NCBI GenBank assembly: GCA_964517585.1
Contig: CAZFCB010000007.1
Coordinates: 1-38,397 of the forward strand
Length of the DNA stretch: 38,397 nucleotides
Origin: JAGORY01 sp964517585
Lineage (GTDB): Bacteria; Patescibacteriota; Gracilibacteria; Peribacterales; Peribacteraceae
Reading direction: 5' to 3'
Position 1 is the stretch's first letter, and every line of letters starts with the position of its first letter. Positions 1 through 6,852 of this stretch are shown in pieces. The notes under the pieces were generated by a model. The model worked only from the letters and a program-made list of their open reading frames with translations, had not been told where the DNA came from and ran no database searches. Both the position numbers and the translations under genes were made by a program.

Positions 1-55
1 GAGCATCTCGTTTACACCGAGAGGGTCGAGGGTTCGAATCCCCCGGCGCCCACCA
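1..55 (+). tRNA. tRNA-Val (anticodon TAC), 5' truncated by window edge
   Basis: The 3' half of a tRNA is visible. The anticodon stem TCTCG/CGAGA encloses the 7-nt loop TTTACAC at 11-17, giving anticodon TAC at 13-15. The T-arm carries the TTCGAAT loop at 33-39, the acceptor 3' strand is GGCGCCC, the discriminator is A52, and CCA is encoded at 53-55. The T-stem has one apparent A-C mismatch (A29 with C43). The D-arm and 5' acceptor strand lie outside the window. The valine assignment rests on the anticodon. Confidence 0.9.
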
Positions 56-168
56 TTGACTTTTTAACAAAATAACGTATTTTACTAATGATTTGCCTCG
101 TAGGCAGATCACGATCTTTGACATCGAGTTGGGGAACTCAGAGTCAATTTACGACACGGAGAACTACC

Positions 169-1086
169 ATGAACCTTCGATTTTTTGGTCACTGGCTAGC
201 CTTTTTGTGGGCAGTGACAAAACGTAGCGAATTAAGTGAAGCAGTACGTAAGGCGAAAAGTGCCGGCGCAACGGGCTTCGAGTTGATTTACCACGTGCTC
301 AACAAACTCGGTCCGCAAAAAACAGCTGAAGCACTCAGGACCGGCGGAATGAGCAAGGCGATCATGTGCATTTTCTTCCCTCCGGGGCAAGACGGTGCAG
401 CACCGCCGATGGGTGATCCACTTGGAGAAGGCAAGAGTTTCGATGCAGCCGTGGAAACATTCAGAAGAGTGCTGCGTTTCATGACTGCTCTTCGCGGATA
501 CGGAATCGACATCGGGGAAGTAGCAGGTCCCAGTTGCTGGGTGCTCGGCAAAAAGTATGAGCACCTGACTTGGCCTCAGAAGAAGGAAAGGATCCTCAAG
601 TTTTTCGCTGCACTGGGAGGCGATCTTGGACCTTTCAAGGTTGCGATCGAATTACTGCGCAGCGGAGAAGATTTCGTGGTTGAGACCGTGGAGCATTGGA
701 TCGAGTTGATCGATGCCTTGAATGAAGCGCACGGAACCAAATGCTTCTACGCTCATTACGACACGTTTCACATTAATGAGCGCGGGATTGACCAAGCAAC
801 AGCGATTCAGCAGCTCGGAAGAAGAATTTTGCATCTTCACCTGAATGGCACAGGCCGCAGGCCAGCAGGTGGAGAGGGCGATACCCTCGACTGGGCAGCC
901 ATCATGGCGGCCCTGCAGGAAAACGTTATGGACGGCCGTTCAGCAACGAACGAGCCATTCTGCGATTTGGTTCGGGGTCATTCTCCTGAGCTTGGCGATG
1001 GACTGCCCCCTGCAGTGCAAGAGCCAGGCGGAATGATTACCACCCGAGAGACGTTAGAACAAAACGGAGTAAGGATTATTGCTTAG
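169..1086 (+). CDS. TIM-barrel sugar-phosphate isomerase/epimerase-like protein
   Basis: The predicted protein has 305 residues and resembles the xylose-isomerase-like TIM-barrel superfamily (AP endonuclease family 2; sugar epimerases). Visible support is the C-terminal half: YAHYDTFHINE, followed by ILHLHLNGTGRRPAGGEGDTLDW. This matches the metal-binding barrel strands and the typical His-x-His ... GEGxxDW signature of the family. The substrate cannot be told. I chose the ATG at 169 because GGAG lies 8 nt upstream and family-like sequence begins soon after it. An in-frame ATG at 88 would add 27 residues of low-quality sequence. A TTGACT at 56-61 directly after the tRNA could be a -35 element. 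It is the only gene before the repeat array and has no obvious functional partner. Confidence 0.7.
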   Translation: MNLRFFGHWLAFLWAVTKRSELSEAVRKAKSAGATGFELIYHVLNKLGPQKTAEALRTGGMSKAIMCIFFPPGQDGAAPPMGDPLGEGKSFDAAVETFRRVLRFMTALRGYGIDIGEVAGPSCWVLGKKYEHLTWPQKKERILKFFAALGGDLGPFKVAIELLRSGEDFVVETVEHWIELIDALNEAHGTKCFYAHYDTFHINERGIDQATAIQQLGRRILHLHLNGTGRRPAGGEGDTLDWAAIMAALQENVMDGRSATNEPFCDLVRGHSPELGDGLPPAVQEPGGMITTRETLEQNGVRIIA

Positions 1087-1188
1087 CGATTCCCCCAACT
1101 CGCTTGTCAGATTAACTCTGCTGATGCCATTTGGTGCCAGCGGAGTTTTCCAATGAATTTAAAAGTTTTCATTTACAGTCTCTTTATA

Positions 1189-1287
1189 CTGATTCCTCCC
1201 CCGAAACCCCACCCTCATCCCAAACCCAAACAAATAGTAACCTAAGGGCAAGCACGCACCATGACTTTATGGCTTTAGCAAGCCATT
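1189..1287 (+). repeat. Intergenic repeat R1 (copy 1 of 3)
   Basis: First copy of a roughly 82-99 bp direct repeat that recurs at 2099-2197 and 2792-2885. It starts with CTGATTCCTCCC, has a C/A-rich first half with almost no G, then a conserved AAACAAATAGTAACCTA core and a GCAAGCACGC stretch. Copies 1 and 2 align without gaps through ATGACTTTAT and then weakly to AAGCCATT. No strong internal fold is seen beyond the short palindrome CCTAAGG. The rest of the 1087-1353 gap shows nothing else I can name. Confidence 0.85.
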
Positions 1288-1353
1288 TATTGGTATTGAT
1301 AATTGTTTAAAGTTGTCTCATAATAATGAGCTAAACTTCACAATTACTTTACT

Positions 1354-2091
1354 ATGAACCTGAAACAAGAACTTCCAAAAATCGTTGCTGATCTAGATCT
1401 CCCTGTTACAGAAGAGCGAATTATGAGTGAGTTTGTTTTTAGAAGATTCCACCCAAGTTCTGTTGAAAGTTTGGGGAAACAATATGCAAAGAGAATATTG
1501 GCTGTAGCAGAATCTTTAAGCATGGTTCGAGACTCTACAAGGATGATGGTTCAGAAAACACCAATTGTTTCAGGGGCCTATCCCGATATTCCACAGTGGC
1601 ACGTCGACTGTATCCCAGGATTACCAGCAAAATTGGCTGAAACAGTACGACAAAGAATTGATGGTTTAATTTGTGTCATACTCGATACGGAAGCGCATCC
1701 ACACGATAGAGGGACGCTTTTTCTTGAAGGTGATTTGGATTTAGATATGAGTGAAGAAGCGGATTCTGATTATGTTCCCGGCAGTCATATGTCGGTCGAC
1801 ACAGGGCGAATTAATTGGATACATCCTCAGGTGCAACGACAAATGGGGGAGAAACTTCGTGTATCACATCTTACGCCTAACACTATCTATCGATATTCAT
1901 CAGATCAGTTTCATCAAGCTCCTATCATGGTTGGCAATGCAGGACATAGAATAGTGATTCGTCTCAATACCCCTCCCGACAACTTCCAAGGAACTGTCCC
2001 TGTCAGCGATCAAATCATTGCTCCTGAGCCTAGGTATGTTTTTAGAGTTAACGAGGAGCACACACAATGGACTCGTGAAAATCTCTCCTAG
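1354..2091 (+). CDS. Hypothetical protein, possible Fe(II)/2-oxoglutarate oxygenase fold
   Basis: The protein has 245 residues and I do not recognise it as a named family. An H-x-D pair (WHVD; H83, D85) is followed about 100 residues later by H187 in SDQFHQAP and by Arg residues (R199, R203) in GHRIVIRLNTP. This arrangement fits the two-His-one-carboxylate plus Arg pattern of Fe(II)/2-oxoglutarate-dependent oxygenases on a double-stranded beta helix. That is inference from motif order only. The gene is visibly more A/T-rich than secG or the housekeeping genes downstream and sits between repeat copies R1 and R2, which suggests acquisition as a cassette-like insert. No Shine-Dalgarno is evident. 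A weak -10-like CACAAT lies 9 nt before the ATG. Confidence 0.6.
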   Translation: MNLKQELPKIVADLDLPVTEERIMSEFVFRRFHPSSVESLGKQYAKRILAVAESLSMVRDSTRMMVQKTPIVSGAYPDIPQWHVDCIPGLPAKLAETVRQRIDGLICVILDTEAHPHDRGTLFLEGDLDLDMSEEADSDYVPGSHMSVDTGRINWIHPQVQRQMGEKLRVSHLTPNTIYRYSSDQFHQAPIMVGNAGHRIVIRLNTPPDNFQGTVPVSDQIIAPEPRYVFRVNEEHTQWTRENLS

Positions 2092-2098
2092 CGTTCCA

Positions 2099-2197
2099 CT
2101 GATTCCTCCCCAAAAACCCCACTCTCATCCCAAGCCCAAACAAATAGTAACCTAAGGGCAAGCATGCACCATGACTTTATAACTTATGGAAGCCATT
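2099..2197 (+). repeat. Intergenic repeat R2 (copy 2 of 3)
   Basis: Second copy of the repeat at 1189-1287. It begins 7 nt after the preceding stop codon. Over the first 82 bp it aligns with copy 1 without indels, with only a few substitutions (for example CACTCTCATCC for CACCCTCATCC). Confidence 0.85.
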
Positions 2198-2240
2198 AAC
2201 ATGACTATTTTCAGTTATTTCTACAGCCTATTGCTGCCTA

Positions 2241-2249
2241 TGGTAGAAT
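2241..2249 (+). promoter_or_regulatory. Extended -10 promoter for the gene at 2259
   Basis: TGGTAGAAT fits the extended -10 pattern TGnTAnAAT. It ends 9 nt before the ATG at 2259, so the transcript would be nearly or fully leaderless. No convincing -35 is seen. Confidence 0.5.
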
Positions 2250-2258
2250 TCATCTTCT

Positions 2259-2765
2259 ATGGTATTAAAGAAGGTTTTCATTTTCGATGAAGAAGATGAT
2301 CGTTTAGCTGCTTCAAAAGAAGCGCTAGAGCAATTTTTTCCAGAATCTATAATCTATTCTGAACAGTGGGACCTGATGGATTCCATAGAAAAAGGAGAGG
2401 AAAGAAAACTTTTAATATGTCGCGAAAGGTCAGCAGCACGCCTTCTTGTTACAAATATTATGGGCATCGAGTCTGATTTGGTGCCTAAGCTCGTTACAGA
2501 AGACGATCCAAGGCTGACAATTATTATCAGTTCGTGCTTTACAAGGGCACAAATTAAAGCCACTCATGGTTTTGATTTGGACAAATATGAAATTCAGAGT
2601 GTACCCAAGGAACGAGAGCCATATAGGGATAGGGTACGAAAAACACTTACAGCACTGCCGAGAGATAATTCATTTCATTTGTCTCCAGAACCATGTGCGA
2701 TCCCCATCACTCCTAAAGCACAGGACGTTTCAGGTCGTATGCCTCTTGAGCTGGCAAGGCATTGA
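2259..2765 (+). CDS. Hypothetical protein, degenerate receiver-like
   Basis: The protein has 168 residues and an unknown function. The N-terminus KKVFIFDEEDD, a later strand LTIIISSC and the VPKE turn (K117) loosely follow the beta1, beta4 and beta5 elements of a CheY-like receiver. The strand that should carry the phospho-accepting Asp reads KLLICRE, so that residue appears to be absent. If the fold assignment is right, this would be a pseudo-receiver. The C-terminal 35 residues look unstructured. The gene is A/T-rich like its upstream neighbour and lies between repeats R2 and R3. The start is supported by an extended -10 element 9 nt upstream. No kinase or output-domain partner is visible. 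Confidence 0.55.
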   Translation: MVLKKVFIFDEEDDRLAASKEALEQFFPESIIYSEQWDLMDSIEKGEERKLLICRERSAARLLVTNIMGIESDLVPKLVTEDDPRLTIIISSCFTRAQIKATHGFDLDKYEIQSVPKEREPYRDRVRKTLTALPRDNSFHLSPEPCAIPITPKAQDVSGRMPLELARH

Positions 2766-2791
2766 AGATAACTTTCTGTTGATACTGTGAA

Positions 2792-2885
2792 CTGATTCCT
2801 CCCCCGAAACACCACCCTCATCCCTGCCTGCCGGCAGGCTGGCCAAGTCCAAACAAATAGTAACCTAGGGGCAAGCACGCAGCAT
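2792..2885 (+). repeat. Intergenic repeat R3 (copy 3 of 3) with palindromic insertion
   Basis: Third copy of the repeat at 1189 and 2099. It shares CTGATTCCTCCCCCGAAAC and the AAACAAATAGTAACCTA core. In place of a short AAAC stretch it carries about 21 extra bases containing the perfect palindrome GCCTGCCGGCAGGC (2826-2839). Similarity ends near 2885, just before the secG promoter. Confidence 0.8.
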
Positions 2886-2898
2886 ACCTCCAGCCACA

Positions 2899-2927
2899 TT
2901 GCCCGATTCCTAGACTTCCCGTACTAT
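2899..2927 (+). promoter_or_regulatory. Promoter of secG (TTGCCC-N17-TACTAT)
   Basis: A -35-like TTGCCC at 2899-2904 is followed after exactly 17 nt by TACTAT at 2922-2927, 9 nt before the secG ATG. The layout implies a leaderless transcript. Confidence 0.6.
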
Positions 2928-2936
2928 CTCAGCACT

Positions 2937-3155
2937 ATGGTACAGATTCTCACATTCGTCGAACCAATTCTCGGCGCACTCCTTGCGCTCCTTATCCTCC
3001 TGCAGCATCGTGCTTCAGGACTGTCAGCTACGTTCGGCGGCAGTGGCACTGCGTATGTCCAGCGTCGCGGAGCGGAGAAAGTTCTCTTCAAGCTCACAGT
3101 CTGGATCTCGGTCGCATTCTTCGCCATCGCAATCGTGTTGATGTACGTAGGGTAA
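2937..3155 (+). CDS. secG: Protein translocase subunit SecG
   Basis: At 72 residues it is about the usual SecG length. It has two hydrophobic helices (about residues 4-23 and 51-71) separated by a short loop containing the glycine-rich FGGSGTAYVQRR. That loop matches the SecG signature ahead of the second helix. SecG is the small accessory subunit of the SecYEG channel in the cytoplasmic membrane and eases preprotein movement. No other sec genes lie nearby. The gene has its own promoter, with the -10 ending 9 nt upstream of the ATG and no Shine-Dalgarno, and it follows repeat copy R3. Confidence 0.85.
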   Translation: MVQILTFVEPILGALLALLILLQHRASGLSATFGGSGTAYVQRRGAEKVLFKLTVWISVAFFAIAIVLMYVG

Positions 3156-3239
3156 GAGGAAGGCACAATGATCATAACTCCGCTATAGTGTTCCGCGTGC
3201 CGAAGAAAAAAGGCACGGAGATTTCATCCGCATATATCT

Positions 3240-5483
3240 GTGAAATCGTTTATCAAGTTACTATCGGCGATGACGCGCATAGAACGGATCGTTCTTGCTA
3301 TTTTGATCGTCGTCTTCAGCCTGAGCCTCCTCATGCTCCTGAGAGTTTTTTACATGGAAAATACCGCAGATATTCCCGTGACCGGAGGTACGTATATCGA
3401 GGGATCTGTTGGGGAAATTCAGCCTCTTAATCCTTGGTTCATCACAGGAAATGATGTCAGTCGCGATGTTGTGTCACTCGTCTTTGCAGGACTCATGAAA
3501 TATGACCCGCGCGAAGGAAAAGTAGTGAGTGACCTAGCAACAGTGACCGTGAGTACCGACAATCGGATTTACACTGCAACCCTGAAGCCTGGACTCGTAT
3601 GGCACGACAGTACAGCCGCACATCCCCATCCAGTCACATCAGACGATGTCCTTTTCACATTCAAAACCATTCAGCAACAAGGTTTTCCCAATCCGATTTT
3701 GCAGCAAAACTTCCGCGGCGTAGAAATAGAAAAGATCGATGACAAGACTGTTCGTTTCCGGCTCAGTAAACCGTACTCATTTTTCAGTAGCAATTTGACC
3801 CTCGGACTTCTTCCTGCATCTTCTTTTGCAGGAATTCCCATCAACAAATTGCACCAAACACTGGATTTCGGCTTCCATCCAATCGGCGCTGGCCCCTACA
3901 CATTCTTGAGCCTTCTCCAAACTGATCTCTCGACGGAAATTACACTGAAGCGTTTTCCACGCCTGGGAATGCCAGAAGATAAGATCGACCGCATCGTGCT
4001 CCGTGTTTTTAGTGAATACTCGACCCTCCTCACGGACATCATCAATATGAACGGCGTCCGAGTGGTACCGAGAAACTCTGAGGGGTTGCCAATTTTACCG
4101 CGACGTTTCACGCCAATTCCATACACACTCCCCCAGTACGTCGGTATTTTCTTTAATCTTGATCGTAGTATCCCATCAGACCGTAATGTTCGTTTAGGGC
4201 TACAGCTTGCCATTAACAAGCAGGAAATCGTGGAAGCTCTGCATGAAACCGAAGTCATTGATTCGCCACTTCTGGAAATTAATCTTGGTGATTGGAGATA
4301 CAAATTTGATGCAATCGCAGCGCAGGGAGCGTTCTTTGAGTCCGACTGGAATATTCCCGAAAAAGTACGACTACAGCGTTTGCTGGAGCAGCGAAATACG
4401 AATGCTATTGGCCCACTCTCTGGCGTACAGCGAATCGCACTCCTTGGTACAGGTGGAGTTCTCACGCTCACGGGTTCAACGAAAGATCTCAAGTTTCCAA
4501 CGAAAGTAAATGGATTTGGTGTCCAAACAGGTACGACGCTTGCAGATGGAACTCTGCAAACACTGTCCGGAACATGGCTCGTGAAACTGCCTGCAGGCAA
4601 CGGAGGAAGCGGAACGCTGAAAGTAGGAATAAACATCCTGAAGATGACAGATCAGAAAGATGACATTATCGATTCTGCATACTTAGAACGCATCACCGAT
4701 GCACGTACGTTCCAAAAAGCGGTCGTTGAACAACAGCTTGTGAATCAATTCATCCGCAGTAAACAACTCGCAGAAAATGATCCTACTCGTTTGAGCGTCG
4801 GTGATCTGTATATTGAAGACGGCTATCTTCGACGTAAAAAAGCTGAAGACAAGCCGCATACTCGCATTTCCGGCAGAGGAACAGAAATGGCAATGACTAT
4901 TTTGACTTCTGCAAAGCCGGAATCATATCCGCTTGTCGCAAAAATGATCAAAGAGAAGTGGGAAGCAGTAGGTGCAAAAGTGACGCTTGATATCGTCGAA
5001 GACAAAAAGGAATTCCAAGACAAGCTCATGAAACGCGAATACGACGTTGTGCTTTTTGGCCAGTCCCTCTTCGATAACCTCGATAGTTATCCGTACTGGC
5101 ATTCAAGCCAAATACAGGAAAAGTCTGATCCCACAAAACTCAGAATCGACGCATTCAATCTTTCGCAGTACGCCTCGTTTGAGGCAGATCAGCTCCTGAC
5201 ACGCATCCGAGAGACTGGTGATGACGCCTCACGAAAAAAGGCCCTCAAAGAGCTCAATGACCTCTGGAAGAAAGATATCCCTGGAGTAGTCCTCTACTCC
5301 CCTCTTTCCATGTACGCACACGATGAATCAGTCCACGGAATCTCACTGTCTCGGTTATCACTTCACGCGGACAGGTTTGCGCACATTGATGAGTGGTACG
5401 TCACAACACGAAAACAGTTTACGGAAGGAAAAAACTGGTTCTCGTTCTTTCCGTGGCTTTTAGAGCTCATTCGCAAAATCTAG
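3240..5483 (+). CDS. Peptide ABC transporter substrate-binding protein (family 5), membrane-anchored, with insertion
   Basis: This 747-residue protein resembles the extracellular solute-binding protein family 5 (DppA/OppA type). A hydrophobic N-terminal segment at about residues 16-35 acts as a signal or membrane anchor. The canonical start of the domain follows: PLNPWF, VFAGLMKYDP, LKPGLVWHD, PVTSDDVLFTF, and later GAGPYTF. The C-terminal part (ESYPLVAKMIKEKWEAVGAKV) is also typical. Roughly residues 385-520 hold a glycine- and threonine-rich, probably beta-rich insert between VRLQRLLE and DGYLRRK, where ordinary members are much shorter. No lipobox Cys and no permease or ATPase genes are present nearby. 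The start is a GTG at 3240; an in-frame ATG at 3270 is possible. Neither has a clear Shine-Dalgarno. Confidence 0.8.
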   Translation: MKSFIKLLSAMTRIERIVLAILIVVFSLSLLMLLRVFYMENTADIPVTGGTYIEGSVGEIQPLNPWFITGNDVSRDVVSLVFAGLMKYDPREGKVVSDLATVTVSTDNRIYTATLKPGLVWHDSTAAHPHPVTSDDVLFTFKTIQQQGFPNPILQQNFRGVEIEKIDDKTVRFRLSKPYSFFSSNLTLGLLPASSFAGIPINKLHQTLDFGFHPIGAGPYTFLSLLQTDLSTEITLKRFPRLGMPEDKIDRIVLRVFSEYSTLLTDIINMNGVRVVPRNSEGLPILPRRFTPIPYTLPQYVGIFFNLDRSIPSDRNVRLGLQLAINKQEIVEALHETEVIDSPLLEINLGDWRYKFDAIAAQGAFFESDWNIPEKVRLQRLLEQRNTNAIGPLSGVQRIALLGTGGVLTLTGSTKDLKFPTKVNGFGVQTGTTLADGTLQTLSGTWLVKLPAGNGGSGTLKVGINILKMTDQKDDIIDSAYLERITDARTFQKAVVEQQLVNQFIRSKQLAENDPTRLSVGDLYIEDGYLRRKKAEDKPHTRISGRGTEMAMTILTSAKPESYPLVAKMIKEKWEAVGAKVTLDIVEDKKEFQDKLMKREYDVVLFGQSLFDNLDSYPYWHSSQIQEKSDPTKLRIDAFNLSQYASFEADQLLTRIRETGDDASRKKALKELNDLWKKDIPGVVLYSPLSMYAHDESVHGISLSRLSLHADRFAHIDEWYVTTRKQFTEGKNWFSFFPWLLELIRKI

Positions 5484-5530
5484 AGAAAATGCTTGAAGCT
5501 TAACCCAGATGTCGCTCCTGAAATTCTCTC

Positions 5531-5559
5531 TTGTGTGGGCATGCTTCTTTCCCTATGAT
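5531..5559 (+). promoter_or_regulatory. Promoter of rplI (TTGTGT-N17-TATGAT)
   Basis: TTGTGT at 5531-5536 and TATGAT at 5554-5559 are separated by 17 nt. The -10 ends 18 nt before the rplI ATG, giving a short leader of about 11 nt with no Shine-Dalgarno. Confidence 0.5.
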
Positions 5560-5577
5560 CTTTCGGCTTAAACCCTC

Positions 5578-6027
5578 ATGGAAGTCCTTCTCCTTATAGA
5601 TATCAACGGCGTTGGCAAGCAAAACGATCTCATCGTCGTCAAAAGTGGCTTTGCGCTCAATCACCTCTTGCCTGAGCGTAAGGCATTGGTTGTCACGCCA
5701 AATGTCCGCAAACGCTACGCAGAGCAAATCAAACATCGTGCTCTGGAACGTGAGCGTGAGCGTGAAATCCAACTCTCTCTCTCGAATACCTTGACCGGAA
5801 AAGTGGTTCACGTCACGGGGAAGGCGTCTAAAGCTGGCAAGCTATACGCTGCAATCTCCGATATCCAGATTGTAGCGGCACTGAAAGAGGAATACGGCAT
5901 CGTAATTCCTGCCGACTCCATCAGTATGAAGGACCACATCAAGAAGCTTGGAAACCACACCGTCACTGTCAGTGTCGGTACTCAAACAGTATCGATCACC
6001 GTCGAAGTAAAGGCCGACGCTGCGTAG
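5578..6027 (+). CDS. rplI: Large ribosomal subunit protein bL9
   Basis: The 149 residues match the usual bL9 length. The N-terminal rRNA-binding domain is clear: MEVLLLIDINGVGKQNDLIVVKSG, then FALNHLLPERKALVVT. A long charged connecting helix (about residues 45-70, rich in Glu and Arg) follows, then a C-terminal domain ending in a beta strand. bL9 stabilises the L1-stalk side of the large subunit and helps keep the reading frame. Several Candidate Phyla Radiation lineages are reported to lack it, so its presence is a useful lineage marker. The gene stands alone, without rpsF or rpsR, which commonly accompany it in other bacteria. It has its own promoter 18 nt upstream. Confidence 0.9.
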   Translation: MEVLLLIDINGVGKQNDLIVVKSGFALNHLLPERKALVVTPNVRKRYAEQIKHRALEREREREIQLSLSNTLTGKVVHVTGKASKAGKLYAAISDIQIVAALKEEYGIVIPADSISMKDHIKKLGNHTVTVSVGTQTVSITVEVKADAA

Positions 6028-6030
6028 TCT

Positions 6031-6060
6031 CTGGCACTGAAGCCATAAGCTTGTTACTCT
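6031..6060 (+). promoter_or_regulatory. Promoter of the gene at 6070 (CTGGCA-N18-TACTCT)
   Basis: TACTCT at 6055-6060 is preceded by TGT, giving an extended -10. It ends 9 nt before the ATG at 6070. A -35-like CTGGCA lies 18 nt upstream. Confidence 0.45.
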
Positions 6061-6069
6061 TTCTTTGTT

Positions 6070-6768
6070 ATGCCGGAATTTGGAGGATTAGAATCGTTTA
6101 CACCAAGTGAAGGTGGTGCTTCCGCCTCCGAGGGCGTATCTGAAAGTGCCAAGCAGCGTTTTGCGCAAGCACAACAACAAATCAAGCAAATCATCAAGGA
6201 CGAGAAAAAGGCACGCAAACGTGATGACCGAGTAGCTGCAACCATTCGGCAATTTCTCGGTGATGAACGTTATGCGCATCTTTTCCAGCTCATTTCGAGG
6301 CTCGCAGCGATGGACTGCCCATCCGTATTCATTCTGGCTCTTCTCTCTCTTATCCATGAGGGGTCGCTTGAAACTGTGGAAGAATACATCGCGGAACACA
6401 AAATGGTCATCGAGACTCCAGATCTGTCATCACTTGTCATGGCCGGCACAAGCAAGCTTTCACCGGAAGTGCAGGAGAAAATTCTGTTTTGGAGCGCACG
6501 GCTTGAGCTCATCATGAGCATTGATGCGCAAAGAATCCTCGCCAGGCTGATGGTGGATGAAGGAAATATCGATGGATCAGTACTGCAGCTCACAACGTTT
6601 GTTCTCGTCGATTTCTTCCGAGACATGGACACACCTATTCCGTACGAAGAACTACAGCCGCTCACGATCAAGATTCTGCAGGATATCCTTGAACCGTATA
6701 TGGAAATGATGGAAAAGCACTTTGCGGCTCTCAAAGCCGAGGCTGATGGATCAAAAGATGATGAATAA
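6070..6768 (+). CDS. Conserved-looking hypothetical helical protein
   Basis: The protein has 232 residues and I do not recognise the family. It has no signal peptide and no membrane segment. It opens with a Gly/Ser/Glu-rich disordered stretch of about 30 residues, followed by a charged helix (AKQRFAQAQQQIKQIIKDEKK in essence). The rest, about residues 55-215, is predicted by eye to be all-alpha, with an acidic tail. A cytoplasmic, possibly scaffold-like protein is plausible, but no function can be assigned. It follows rplI by 42 bp but has its own -10 element 9 nt from the start. It converges on lepA, with a strong hairpin between them. Confidence 0.65.
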   Translation: MPEFGGLESFTPSEGGASASEGVSESAKQRFAQAQQQIKQIIKDEKKARKRDDRVAATIRQFLGDERYAHLFQLISRLAAMDCPSVFILALLSLIHEGSLETVEEYIAEHKMVIETPDLSSLVMAGTSKLSPEVQEKILFWSARLELIMSIDAQRILARLMVDEGNIDGSVLQLTTFVLVDFFRDMDTPIPYEELQPLTIKILQDILEPYMEMMEKHFAALKAEADGSKDDE

Positions 6769-6813
6769 TTGTAAGGAACAGTGAAATATGGCTCCAAAGG
6801 CAGGCTTTCTTTG

Positions 6814-6848
6814 CATACTTTCTTTGTCGGGCAAACAAAGAAAGTATG
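6814..6848. terminator. Bidirectional hairpin terminator between convergent genes
   Basis: A perfect 14-bp inverted repeat has CATACTTTCTTTGT at 6814-6827 and its complement at 6835-6848, with a 7-nt loop. It lies between the stop of the plus-strand gene (6768) and the stop of lepA (6853), the expected place for a shared terminator. A partial direct copy of the stem (CTTTCTTTG) precedes it. Confidence 0.7.
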
Positions 6849-6852
6849 AGGA

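Noticed and set aside
88..168. In-frame N-terminal extension of the epimerase-like gene from the ATG at 88
   Set aside because: The added residues have no family-like sequence, and the ATG at 169 has a GGAG at good spacing.
1189..2885. Integron attC sites or a CRISPR array
   Set aside because: The repeats are too long and too few for CRISPR, the spacers are genes, and the repeats lack the complementary arms of attC; no integrase or cas gene is seen.
3896..4636. 246-codon open frame on the minus strand inside the peptide-binding protein gene
   Set aside because: It is fully embedded antisense to a recognisable gene, and its translation is Ser/Arg/Pro-rich, typical of a shadow frame.
5500..5811. 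Minus-strand frame overlapping rplI
   Set aside because: It is a shadow of the bL9 gene, with no protein-like features.
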